Assembly (NCBI GenBank): GCA_038134485.1
Contig: JAYPVG010000005.1
Coordinates: 1 to 64,000 of the forward strand
Reading direction: 5' to 3'
Source of the DNA: NORP240 sp038134485
Lineage (GTDB): Bacteria > Pseudomonadota > Gammaproteobacteria > Pseudomonadales > Pseudohongiellaceae
DNA: 64,000 nucleotides
Below are positions 27,328 through 36,044 of the stretch, in pieces. Under the pieces are notes generated by a model. It had not been told where the DNA came from, searched no databases, and was given only the letters and a program-made list of their open reading frames with translations. The stretch's first letter is position 1, and each line of letters opens with the position of its first letter. The translations under genes were made by a program, and so were the position numbers.

Positions 27328-27804
27328 TTGCTTGAATTCGAACACATCGTGCAGATCAATGATCCAGATGATAGCAATATCAAGCCTTTGACCCGCGTCC
27401 AATTGTGGGAAGGGCTACTGTTGCGGGCCCGGGACCCCGGCAAATTCAATAGCGCTATCAGCTGCCGACTGAGCGAAGAGCGCAATGAAGGATTTACTCG
27501 CCATATCCAGGCAGGGGATACCGAGTTTCGAGAAAGGGTGATCCTCACTCTTCACGAAAAAATCGAAACTGTCATCAGTGGACCGGACCAGCCGATGCAG
27601 GCCAGAAGCATTACTTCCATCGAAGAACCCGCGGAGGGGTATCTGTTCGTCCGTTTCTTCTACTGCCGGGATATGGAAGAAACTGCGGAGGGACATATGA
27701 TTGGCGAACACCTCAAGTCAGCGTACTTGCATACGGATATCGATGCCATCGCATTGATACGCATGCTGGCGGAAGATGAGTTGCTAACCTGCCGGCCAAG
27801 CTAG
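27328..27804 (+). CDS. SRPBCC family protein (DUF1857-like)
   Basis: A 158-residue soluble protein starting at TTG (MLEFEHIVQINDP), with a CAGGGGGG stretch upstream. The order of a FEHIVQIN strand, LTRVQLWEGLLLRARDP, GFTRHIQAGDTEFRERV, a late VRFFYCRDM strand and a C-terminal helix matches DUF1857 (AtaL-like) members of the START/Bet v 1 (SRPBCC) fold. These bind hydrophobic ligands. Ligand and role are unknown. It is divergent from the exporter operon with a 164-base gap that serves both promoters. Confidence 0.82.
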   Translation: MLEFEHIVQINDPDDSNIKPLTRVQLWEGLLLRARDPGKFNSAISCRLSEERNEGFTRHIQAGDTEFRERVILTLHEKIETVISGPDQPMQARSITSIEEPAEGYLFVRFFYCRDMEETAEGHMIGEHLKSAYLHTDIDAIALIRMLAEDELLTCRPS

Positions 27805-28330
27805 GGATAGCGATGCCGGGAGAGTCATACTGATGACTGCCAGGGGCAATACTGAAAGTCAGTCAGCAATCGACTGCGAGCTATGCCAGTCAGCAAAATC
27901 AAAAGCTTCCACAGAGACATTCGTCCGCGAAATTAGTTCACTTGCAAACCAATAAATAATTCGAGTTTTATTACTTTTTACACGTTCTATATCGAGAACA
28001 AAATACCTTATTTTCTGGCAACGTAGTCTTCATATTGTTGTTTTAATTGTTATTTTATTTTTAGCTTTTCCATTAGTTATTTTGTGTTCTAAGTATATGT
28101 TTTTAATACAAATTAATATTTTATTGTTCCTTCAATTATCTGTTTACTCCGCCTCGGATTACTTTAAACTCGTGCCAATCTTCCCGCATAGCGGGCAGAT
28201 TTTAATCTCAATTTAAGAATAGAGACTCTTGTATGTCTTGTGCTTTGTAACCCCCCCCGGTTGCTGCGGGAGGTCGACGTCGATACCTGCGCAACCAAAA
28301 TGTTATGAAGTAATTGAGACTTTTAAACAT
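27805..28330. promoter_or_regulatory. AT-rich leader of TonB receptor copy 1
   Basis: A 526-base non-coding stretch. The centre (about 27940-28150) is very AT-rich, with many A/T runs (TTGTTATTTTATTTTTAGC, ATTAATATTTTATTGTTCC), consistent with a bent promoter or upstream activating DNA. A run of nine C (28250-28258) and a short hairpin (CGGTTGCTGCGGGAGG region) follow. The final 14 bases before the receptor ATG are the beginning of the 3.1-kb duplication. No convincing -35/-10 pair was fixed by eye. The sequence is unlike the leader of copy 2. Confidence 0.4.
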
Positions 28331-28344
28331 AACTGGAGAGAAAT

Positions 28345-31341
28345 ATGCAATCTAGAATCCCACACAAGCGCAGTTTGCTTTGTGCAGCCATTTCTCTTTC
28401 ACTCGTGCCGCTGGCAAATACCGCATTTGCCCAGCAGCAGGAAGAAGTGGAAGAAGTTATCGTAACCGGTTCCTTTATCCGTCGTTCGGAAGGCTTCACA
28501 GCAGCCTCCCAGACCACTCAGCTGAGCGCTGACGATCTGGTCGACCAGGGAACCCTGAACATCGGTGAGGTAGTCCAGAACCTGTCTTTCGTAAACGGTT
28601 CCGCCTCGGCGATCACCAACACCATTCAAGGCCAGGACTCCCGCTCCACCAGCATCGACCTTCGGGGTCTGGGTGCCAGCTCCACGCTGACCCTGATGGA
28701 CGGCAAGCGTCTGGTTAACGAGAACGTTAACGCGCTGATTCCGACCATTGCCATTCAGCGCATGGATATCGTGGCGGACGGTGCTGCTGCACTGTACGGT
28801 AACGAGGCGGTGGCCGGGGTGGTCAACTTCGTGCCTTACACCTCCTACGATGGCCTGAAGATCGACACCTACGCGGAGCAGGACACCCGTGGCGACTACG
28901 ACGAGCACTCCGTTCAGATGCTGTGGGGTGGCGAACTGGGTGAAGTAGACCTGGTACTGGCGGGACAATACCGCGTTAACAGCCGGCTGGGCTGGGATGA
29001 GCGCAGCAAATTGGCCAACTCAGGTCTGACATTCTCCTCCAACGCGCCGGGTAACTGGTACGTGCCAAAGCGAGATGCCGACGGTAATTATCTTGGACCA
29101 AACGGTGGCGCCGGCAATGAAAGCCGCACACCAGATCCGCTGTGTGCACCGGCTGCCCAGCGAACTTCCTACACGCCCGATCAGGTTGCCAACAAGTACG
29201 GCATGCTGCTATCCGGAAGCTGCTACTTCGATTTCGGTGACAACCGCTCTTACCGTGAGCCGACCGAGACCACCCAGCTTTTCGGTAACGCCACCTGGGA
29301 TGCCACCGACACCCTGACCTTCAAGGTACAGGGCTTCTGGACCCGTCTGTATGAAATGACCTACACCTCCACCTCCAACCCCGGTAACTCCCGAATTGGT
29401 GAGCTGCCGCCGGTGCGTGGTGAGCTGCCGGGTAACCCGTTCTTTGCCAGGGATGCCAACGGCAACCAGCTGTACGGTATCGATGCGAACGGTGATGGCG
29501 TGCCTGATCGAGGCACCGCAGACCTGAACGCCGACGGTCTGGGCGACTACCTGATCTCCGGTATCGTTCCCAACGGCGTCCTGCTCCATGAAGACGTCCG
29601 TCCCCGTACCCTGCGTCCCATCAACAAGACGCAGAACATTCCGACCGGACACACTCCGGACTTCGACAACCTGGGTGATAGCATCGACCACATCGGCCGC
29701 ATCACTTTTGAAGCCGATTTCGAAGTGCCTTTCCTGGAAGGATGGGAAGGTCAGGCGGCCTACACCCACAACTACCGCGAAATTCGGTATACAGCAAACC
29801 AGGTCTACGACATCGAGGCGATGAAGAAAGGTCTGAACTGTGACGTGGTAAATGACCGCGACGCCTGCTACAACCCGTTCTTCTCGGATAACCCGAGCAA
29901 TTACACTTCAATTGCGGTACTTGACGATATCATCACCGGCGATAAAGGATCTGCCGAAGACCAACTGGACACCATCGACCTGGTCTTCAATGGTGAAGTA
30001 CCCCTGTTCGGTTTCGAATTGCCGGGCGGCCCAATCGCTGCAGCTGTCGGCTACCAGTGGCGGGATGACAAGTACACCAACACGCCGGGCAGAACGGAAC
30101 TTGCCGGTGACAGCTGGATCGGTAGCTCCGAGCCGGAAGTGATCACTTCGGGTTCACGGGAAACTGATGCCTACTTCGCCGAACTGTCGATTCCGCTTCT
30201 GGATACCCTGGAGCTGAGCGCGGCGGTCCGCCGTGAGGAATTCTCCACTGGCCAGGAGTCTACCGACCCGAAATTCGGTCTGACCTGGCAGGCGACTGAC
30301 TGGTTGACTCTGCGGGCAACCCAGGGCGATGCGTTTATCGCACCGAGCCTGGAGCAGCTGCTGAATCCGATCACCTGTTCCCTGTCTACGGTAACCGACC
30401 GGTTCTCGCCGTTCGACGCGTTCACCACAGCCTGTGGCGGTGGTAACCCGAACCTGCAGAACGAGTTCTCCACGTCCCAGCAGTTCGGTATTGACCTGAA
30501 CTTTGACAACTTCCTCGGCGGCAGTCTGGATTTTTCCATCACCTGGAACGAGACAGACTTCCAGAACCGTATTGTTGGCACCAGCGGTCAGCAGAAGATG
30601 GACCTGGATTTCTTCAACTTCAAGAATGCCACCGGGTTCAGCGGTAACGGCCTTACAGGCAATCAGCCTACCAAGGCCCAGCTGCAGGCGTGGATAAATG
30701 ATCCGCGATCCGACAAGGACTTCATCCGTGATCCGAATGACATCTACACGATTCTGCAGGTTAACGGACTGGGAGCCTCCAACGCGGAAAGCGTCAAGGT
30801 CACTGCCTTTGATATGCAGGGCACCTACCGCTTCAGCCTCGACAATCTTGGTGACTTCCGAATCGGACTGCAGGCCACCAATATTGACGAGTTCCTGATT
30901 CAGGAAGACCCGACTAAGCCGATTCTCGACGTTGCCGGTGGCTACAACGCCAATACCAGCGCGGCGCCGGAACTGCCGGAGTGGAAGGCTAACCTGACCA
31001 CTGGCTGGACCATGGGCAATCACTCCGTGGTGGCAATCACCCGTTATATCTCCGGTATGCCCTACGACGGTCCGACCTTCTCGTTCATGACCTTCTTCGG
31101 CGGCACAACCAATCCCTACCAGCGCATTCTGCAGGAAGGCGTCAGGGACTGGACCCAGATGGACATGACCTACACCTACCGTGGTCTTGAGATGTTCGAC
31201 GGACAAATGTCGTTCTCACTGGGTGCTCGGAACCTGTTTGACCGACAGGGACAGCGGTCACCGGAATTTGCCGGTGTGATCGGGGCCCTGCAGGATCCAA
31301 TGGGCCGATCGATCTATGCTCGTGTGGTTTACGACTTCTAG
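28345..31341 (+). CDS. TonB-dependent outer-membrane receptor, copy 1
   Basis: A 998-residue receptor. The signal peptide (1-28, ending NTAFA) is followed by a TonB-box-like region (EEVEEVIVTGSFIRRSE, about 33-48). The plug domain carries STSIDLRGLGASSTLTLMDG and ADGAAALYGNEAVAGVVNFV. A 22-strand barrel ends in YARVVYDF with the terminal aromatic residue needed for BamA-mediated insertion. A Ca-binding-like Asp/Gly stretch (DANGDGVPDRGTADLNADG, about 387-405) resembles extracellular EF-loop repeats. The family imports siderophores, glycans, vitamins or peptides using the proton-motive force; no ligand can be read here. GGAGAG lies six bases before the ATG, and a perfect terminator follows. 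The amino-acid sequence is identical to copy 2. Confidence 0.96.
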   Translation: MQSRIPHKRSLLCAAISLSLVPLANTAFAQQQEEVEEVIVTGSFIRRSEGFTAASQTTQLSADDLVDQGTLNIGEVVQNLSFVNGSASAITNTIQGQDSRSTSIDLRGLGASSTLTLMDGKRLVNENVNALIPTIAIQRMDIVADGAAALYGNEAVAGVVNFVPYTSYDGLKIDTYAEQDTRGDYDEHSVQMLWGGELGEVDLVLAGQYRVNSRLGWDERSKLANSGLTFSSNAPGNWYVPKRDADGNYLGPNGGAGNESRTPDPLCAPAAQRTSYTPDQVANKYGMLLSGSCYFDFGDNRSYREPTETTQLFGNATWDATDTLTFKVQGFWTRLYEMTYTSTSNPGNSRIGELPPVRGELPGNPFFARDANGNQLYGIDANGDGVPDRGTADLNADGLGDYLISGIVPNGVLLHEDVRPRTLRPINKTQNIPTGHTPDFDNLGDSIDHIGRITFEADFEVPFLEGWEGQAAYTHNYREIRYTANQVYDIEAMKKGLNCDVVNDRDACYNPFFSDNPSNYTSIAVLDDIITGDKGSAEDQLDTIDLVFNGEVPLFGFELPGGPIAAAVGYQWRDDKYTNTPGRTELAGDSWIGSSEPEVITSGSRETDAYFAELSIPLLDTLELSAAVRREEFSTGQESTDPKFGLTWQATDWLTLRATQGDAFIAPSLEQLLNPITCSLSTVTDRFSPFDAFTTACGGGNPNLQNEFSTSQQFGIDLNFDNFLGGSLDFSITWNETDFQNRIVGTSGQQKMDLDFFNFKNATGFSGNGLTGNQPTKAQLQAWINDPRSDKDFIRDPNDIYTILQVNGLGASNAESVKVTAFDMQGTYRFSLDNLGDFRIGLQATNIDEFLIQEDPTKPILDVAGGYNANTSAAPELPEWKANLTTGWTMGNHSVVAITRYISGMPYDGPTFSFMTFFGGTTNPYQRILQEGVRDWTQMDMTYTYRGLEMFDGQMSFSLGARNLFDRQGQRSPEFAGVIGALQDPMGRSIYARVVYDF

Positions 31342-31425
31342 GGAAGTTGTAGCCACCCCGCCCGATGGACCGGGCGGCGAGGCAAAAGCCACAATCGGTT
31401 GACGGATGTGGCAACCAGAAAACAA

Positions 31426-31455
31426 AGAGGGCTCTGCAAAGAGCCCTCTTTTTTT
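31426..31455 (+). terminator. Rho-independent terminator of receptor copy 1
   Basis: A perfect 10-bp stem AGAGGGCTCT / AGAGCCCTCT with a GCAA tetraloop, followed by seven T counting the last stem base. It lies 85 bases after the stop codon and is the right-hand end of the duplicated unit. Confidence 0.93.
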
Positions 31456-32001
31456 GCCTCGGCCATCACCTGATATTGGATCACATCACCGCCTCGCCAC
31501 CGCCAACGAACGGCACCCCTCCAATTGCACCGCTTCGTTCACGCTCTGACCTGTGTGCTATTTATGATCCAAACCAAAAAATTTGCTTGCGATCAGCGTG
31601 TCGATGCACCTGAGTAATTTCCATTTCAAAAGATATTACGCAGAATTTTTGCCCTGTTTGTTCAGAATTAATCTGCCAATGTCAGAATTAGTTAATTTTT
31701 TATAATAATATCAATTTGTTAAACGATTTTTACGAGTCTTACCTTGCCAGAAAACTGCGTTTTCCTGTAACAATTAGTAAATTATTCCTTTCGATCATAA
31801 TTAATAATTAGTAAACTCGTAAAAGCTGTTAGACGCAGCGTATCTTGTTGTTGAAGAGTTTTTACTTTCGGCCGAAAGCACTCTTTCAATTCAGGAGCAG
31901 AGTATAACAACGCAGTTTAATTTAACTCATTGTTTTTACTCACATTAAAGCTTTAATGTCAGAAAAACTACGCTACATACACCAAGCATGTAGCATTAAA
32001 A
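31456..32001. promoter_or_regulatory. Leader of TonB receptor copy 2, with palindrome and hairpin
   Basis: A 546-base spacer with no gene. It is AT-rich from 31650. Near its right end lie a perfect 18-bp palindrome (31942-31959) and a stem-loop GCTACAT/ATGTAGC (31972-31994) just before the Shine-Dalgarno sequence. AATTAGTAAA-like direct repeats occur at about 31773, 31807 and 31689. Nothing in it resembles the leader of copy 1, so the two identical receptors should be regulated differently. Confidence 0.5.
31942..31959. promoter_or_regulatory. Perfect 18-bp palindrome, candidate operator of receptor copy 2
   Basis: ACATTAAAGCTTTAATGT is a perfect dyad centred on AAGCTT, 57 bases before the receptor ATG. 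This is a typical place for a repressor or activator dimer site. The regulator is unknown. Confidence 0.5.
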
Positions 32002-32015
32002 AACTGGAGAGAAAT

Positions 32016-35012
32016 ATGCAATCTAGAATCCCACACAAGCGCAGTTTGCTTTGTGCAGCCATTTCTCTTTCACTCGTGCCGCTGGCAAATACCGCATTTG
32101 CCCAGCAGCAGGAAGAAGTGGAAGAAGTTATCGTAACCGGTTCCTTTATCCGTCGTTCGGAAGGCTTCACAGCAGCCTCCCAGACCACTCAGCTGAGCGC
32201 TGACGATCTGGTCGACCAGGGAACCCTGAACATCGGTGAGGTAGTCCAGAACCTGTCTTTCGTAAACGGTTCCGCCTCGGCGATCACCAACACCATTCAA
32301 GGCCAGGACTCCCGCTCCACCAGCATCGACCTTCGGGGTCTGGGTGCCAGCTCCACGCTGACCCTGATGGACGGCAAGCGTCTGGTTAACGAGAACGTTA
32401 ACGCGCTGATTCCGACCATTGCCATTCAGCGCATGGATATCGTGGCGGACGGTGCTGCTGCACTGTACGGTAACGAGGCGGTGGCCGGGGTGGTCAACTT
32501 CGTGCCTTACACCTCCTACGATGGCCTGAAGATCGACACCTACGCGGAGCAGGACACCCGTGGCGACTACGACGAGCACTCCGTTCAGATGCTGTGGGGT
32601 GGCGAACTGGGTGAAGTAGACCTGGTACTGGCGGGACAATACCGCGTTAACAGCCGGCTGGGCTGGGATGAGCGCAGCAAATTGGCCAACTCAGGTCTGA
32701 CATTCTCCTCCAACGCGCCGGGTAACTGGTACGTGCCAAAGCGAGATGCCGACGGTAATTATCTTGGACCAAACGGTGGCGCCGGCAATGAAAGCCGCAC
32801 ACCAGATCCGCTGTGTGCACCGGCTGCCCAGCGAACTTCCTACACGCCCGATCAGGTTGCCAACAAGTACGGCATGCTGCTATCCGGAAGCTGCTACTTC
32901 GATTTCGGTGACAACCGCTCTTACCGTGAGCCGACCGAGACCACCCAGCTTTTCGGTAACGCCACCTGGGATGCCACCGACACCCTGACCTTCAAGGTAC
33001 AGGGCTTCTGGACCCGTCTGTATGAAATGACCTACACCTCCACCTCCAACCCCGGTAACTCCCGAATTGGTGAGCTGCCGCCGGTGCGTGGTGAGCTGCC
33101 GGGTAACCCGTTCTTTGCCAGGGATGCCAACGGCAACCAGCTGTACGGTATCGATGCGAACGGTGATGGCGTGCCTGATCGAGGCACCGCAGACCTGAAC
33201 GCCGACGGTCTGGGCGACTACCTGATCTCCGGTATCGTTCCCAACGGCGTCCTGCTCCATGAAGACGTCCGTCCCCGTACCCTGCGTCCCATCAACAAGA
33301 CGCAGAACATTCCGACCGGACACACTCCGGACTTCGACAACCTGGGTGATAGCATCGACCACATCGGCCGCATCACTTTTGAAGCCGATTTCGAAGTGCC
33401 TTTCCTGGAAGGATGGGAAGGTCAGGCGGCCTACACCCACAACTACCGCGAAATTCGGTATACAGCAAACCAGGTCTACGACATCGAGGCGATGAAGAAA
33501 GGTCTGAACTGTGACGTGGTAAATGACCGCGACGCCTGCTACAACCCGTTCTTCTCGGATAACCCGAGCAATTACACTTCAATTGCGGTACTTGACGATA
33601 TCATCACCGGCGATAAAGGATCTGCCGAAGACCAACTGGACACCATCGACCTGGTCTTCAATGGTGAAGTACCCCTGTTCGGTTTCGAATTGCCGGGCGG
33701 CCCAATCGCTGCAGCTGTCGGCTACCAGTGGCGGGATGACAAGTACACCAACACGCCGGGCAGAACGGAACTTGCCGGTGACAGCTGGATCGGTAGCTCC
33801 GAGCCGGAAGTGATCACTTCGGGTTCACGGGAAACTGATGCCTACTTCGCCGAACTGTCGATTCCGCTTCTGGATACCCTGGAGCTGAGCGCGGCGGTCC
33901 GCCGTGAGGAATTCTCCACTGGCCAGGAGTCTACCGACCCGAAATTCGGTCTGACCTGGCAGGCGACTGACTGGTTGACTCTGCGGGCAACCCAGGGCGA
34001 TGCGTTTATCGCACCGAGCCTGGAGCAGCTGCTGAATCCGATCACCTGTTCCCTGTCTACGGTAACCGACCGGTTCTCGCCGTTCGACGCGTTCACCACA
34101 GCCTGTGGCGGTGGTAACCCGAACCTGCAGAACGAGTTCTCCACGTCCCAGCAGTTCGGTATTGACCTGAACTTTGACAACTTCCTCGGCGGCAGTCTGG
34201 ATTTTTCCATCACCTGGAACGAGACAGACTTCCAGAACCGTATTGTTGGCACCAGCGGTCAGCAGAAGATGGACCTGGATTTCTTCAACTTCAAGAATGC
34301 CACCGGGTTCAGCGGTAACGGCCTTACAGGCAATCAGCCTACCAAGGCCCAGCTGCAGGCGTGGATAAATGATCCGCGATCCGACAAGGACTTCATCCGT
34401 GATCCGAATGACATCTACACGATTCTGCAGGTTAACGGACTGGGAGCCTCCAACGCGGAAAGCGTCAAGGTCACTGCCTTTGATATGCAGGGCACCTACC
34501 GCTTCAGCCTCGACAATCTTGGTGACTTCCGAATCGGACTGCAGGCCACCAATATTGACGAGTTCCTGATTCAGGAAGACCCGACTAAGCCGATTCTCGA
34601 CGTTGCCGGTGGCTACAACGCCAATACCAGCGCGGCGCCGGAACTGCCGGAGTGGAAGGCTAACCTGACCACTGGCTGGACCATGGGCAATCACTCCGTG
34701 GTGGCAATCACCCGTTATATCTCCGGTATGCCCTACGACGGTCCGACCTTCTCGTTCATGACCTTCTTCGGCGGCACAACCAATCCCTACCAGCGCATTC
34801 TGCAGGAAGGCGTCAGGGACTGGACCCAGATGGACATGACCTACACCTACCGTGGTCTTGAGATGTTCGACGGACAAATGTCGTTCTCACTGGGTGCTCG
34901 GAACCTGTTTGACCGACAGGGACAGCGGTCACCGGAATTTGCCGGTGTGATCGGGGCCCTGCAGGATCCAATGGGCCGATCGATCTATGCTCGTGTGGTT
35001 TACGACTTCTAG
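32016..35012 (+). CDS. TonB-dependent outer-membrane receptor, copy 2
   Basis: A 998-residue receptor identical in sequence to copy 1 (signal peptide 1-28, TonB-box region at about 33-48, plug to about 165, barrel ending in Phe). A longer frame from 31956 adds 20 residues from the unique leader. It is rejected because GGAGAG precedes the ATG at 32016 and the signal peptide begins there. It is expressed from its own upstream region, which is different from that of copy 1. Downstream, after the terminator, a 2OG-Fe oxygenase gene runs in the opposite direction. Confidence 0.96.
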   Translation: MQSRIPHKRSLLCAAISLSLVPLANTAFAQQQEEVEEVIVTGSFIRRSEGFTAASQTTQLSADDLVDQGTLNIGEVVQNLSFVNGSASAITNTIQGQDSRSTSIDLRGLGASSTLTLMDGKRLVNENVNALIPTIAIQRMDIVADGAAALYGNEAVAGVVNFVPYTSYDGLKIDTYAEQDTRGDYDEHSVQMLWGGELGEVDLVLAGQYRVNSRLGWDERSKLANSGLTFSSNAPGNWYVPKRDADGNYLGPNGGAGNESRTPDPLCAPAAQRTSYTPDQVANKYGMLLSGSCYFDFGDNRSYREPTETTQLFGNATWDATDTLTFKVQGFWTRLYEMTYTSTSNPGNSRIGELPPVRGELPGNPFFARDANGNQLYGIDANGDGVPDRGTADLNADGLGDYLISGIVPNGVLLHEDVRPRTLRPINKTQNIPTGHTPDFDNLGDSIDHIGRITFEADFEVPFLEGWEGQAAYTHNYREIRYTANQVYDIEAMKKGLNCDVVNDRDACYNPFFSDNPSNYTSIAVLDDIITGDKGSAEDQLDTIDLVFNGEVPLFGFELPGGPIAAAVGYQWRDDKYTNTPGRTELAGDSWIGSSEPEVITSGSRETDAYFAELSIPLLDTLELSAAVRREEFSTGQESTDPKFGLTWQATDWLTLRATQGDAFIAPSLEQLLNPITCSLSTVTDRFSPFDAFTTACGGGNPNLQNEFSTSQQFGIDLNFDNFLGGSLDFSITWNETDFQNRIVGTSGQQKMDLDFFNFKNATGFSGNGLTGNQPTKAQLQAWINDPRSDKDFIRDPNDIYTILQVNGLGASNAESVKVTAFDMQGTYRFSLDNLGDFRIGLQATNIDEFLIQEDPTKPILDVAGGYNANTSAAPELPEWKANLTTGWTMGNHSVVAITRYISGMPYDGPTFSFMTFFGGTTNPYQRILQEGVRDWTQMDMTYTYRGLEMFDGQMSFSLGARNLFDRQGQRSPEFAGVIGALQDPMGRSIYARVVYDF

Positions 35013-35096
35013 GGAAGTTGTAGCCACCCCGCCCGATGGACCGGGCGGCGAGGCAAAAGCCACAATCGGTTGACGGATGTGGCAACCAGAAAGCAA

Positions 35097-35126
35097 AGAG
35101 GGCTCTGCAAAGAGCCCTCTTTTTTT
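35097..35126 (+). terminator. Rho-independent terminator of receptor copy 2
   Basis: Same perfect 10-bp stem, GCAA loop and T-run as after copy 1. It lies at the convergent junction with the 35177 gene, whose transcripts it may also limit in part. Confidence 0.93.
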
Positions 35127-35176
35127 AGGCACAAAACCGTGGATTGAAGGCAGTGACTTGGCTGAGGGACACCGAA

Positions 35177-35788
35177 TCACTCGGTTCGCGACGGATCCGG
35201 TCGCGCCAGCACGTTGAAGGCAATGCTAATCCGGTCCTGATCACTTTCGTTTGATTCAACTCCGTGTTCCAGCCAACTGGGGAAAATATACATACGGCCT
35301 TCTTCAGGTCGCATATCCAGCTCACCGGCAGTGAAGTCATTTTCCTGATCGATCGGGTAAGTAAGCATTCGGGAAGCAACCCGAGGGTCGCGAAAATAGA
35401 TGCTGCCGCACTCCGGCGCCTTGAGGCTGACGTAGTAAACCCCACTAAAATAGCAATTGGAATGATGGTGTAACTTGTTCGAAGCGCCGGGCGGGCTAAT
35501 ATTCAACCATGCCTGGTGCTCCCAAATCAGGTTTTGCTGGAAATGCAATGATTGGCCCACGCGCTGACACACGGTCAAAATCCTGTGATTCATCTCCTTG
35601 AATGCATCCAGATTCTGAAGAATATTTGGACTTTGCCATCCCTTAACATTGGTTTTTTCCACACCGACAGGGTCTCTTTCTCGCATTTCCCTGGCGAGTT
35701 GCAGCATCATCGCGTTGAATGGTTCCCGATCGTCGAATAGCGTAGTCCAGCAAAGGGTGGGAAACAGGAGCTGGGTTTCGATTTTCAT
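35177..35788 (-). CDS. Putative 2OG-Fe(II) oxygenase, TIGR02466 family
   Basis: A 203-residue soluble protein with a double-stranded beta-helix pattern. The metal-site candidates are the His cluster KLHHHSN (His107-109), a distal His175 in FPSWLEHGV and the 2-oxoglutarate-binding Arg186 in DQDRISIAFNV. The middle shows SGVYYVSLKAPECGSIYFRDPR, the family core. TIGR02466 proteins are putative Fe/2OG hydroxylases with unknown substrates, common in marine bacteria and their viruses, and often beside TonB receptor and halogenase genes. The gene faces the receptor pair. The start has GGAAG upstream. Confidence 0.88.
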   Translation of the reverse strand: MKIETQLLFPTLCWTTLFDDREPFNAMMLQLAREMRERDPVGVEKTNVKGWQSPNILQNLDAFKEMNHRILTVCQRVGQSLHFQQNLIWEHQAWLNISPPGASNKLHHHSNCYFSGVYYVSLKAPECGSIYFRDPRVASRMLTYPIDQENDFTAGELDMRPEEGRMYIFPSWLEHGVESNESDQDRISIAFNVLARPDPSRTE

Positions 35789-36044
35789 GGAGTGCTTCCG
35801 ATACTCATTGTCTCATTGTCCGACGGCAGACCTATGTTAATGCACAAGACGAAGACATTGCCACCCGTCTCTGGTAGCACGGTACCAATAAAATTGGCTG
35901 TCAATCCGGAACTTGATTGATCTCCGTAAATCCGTTCGCTTCGAAGCAGTTGCAACGATCCGTCACAATTGGTGTTATGGCCTGATATTGATTGCTAGAA
36001 TCCGCCATCCACGCATATGTCCGGTCGCCGGGAGATACACCAAT

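Larger units (their letters stand above)
28331..31455 (+). repeat. Tandem duplication, copy 1 (3125 bp, receptor gene plus terminator)
   Basis: This segment repeats at 32002-35126 (offset 3671). Identity begins exactly at AACTGGAGAGAAAT before the ATG and ends at the last T of the terminator T-run. The encoded proteins are identical over 998 residues, and the other-frame translations also agree. The only difference I saw is A at 31422 against G at 35093, after the stop codon. The flanks differ completely on both sides. A recent duplication or ongoing gene conversion is the likely cause. Confidence 0.93.
32002..35126 (+). repeat. Tandem duplication, copy 2 (3125 bp, receptor gene plus terminator)
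   Basis: Second copy of the 28331-31455 unit, same orientation. It differs visibly only at 35093 (G instead of A). The unique 546-base spacer separates the copies. Confidence 0.93.

Noticed and set aside
28250..28258. Run of nine C as a phase-variation tract for receptor copy 1
   Set aside because: It lies outside the coding region, 86 bases before the ATG and not clearly between promoter elements. Length variation cannot be judged from one sequence.
30154..31206. 350-codon antisense frame in receptor copy 1, repeated at 33825-34877 in copy 2
   Set aside because: It appears twice only because the underlying DNA is duplicated. There is no start context and no recognisable protein.
31956..32015. 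20-residue N-terminal extension of receptor copy 2
   Set aside because: It uses sequence unique to the leader and would displace the signal peptide. GGAGAG precedes the internal ATG, which is shared with copy 1.
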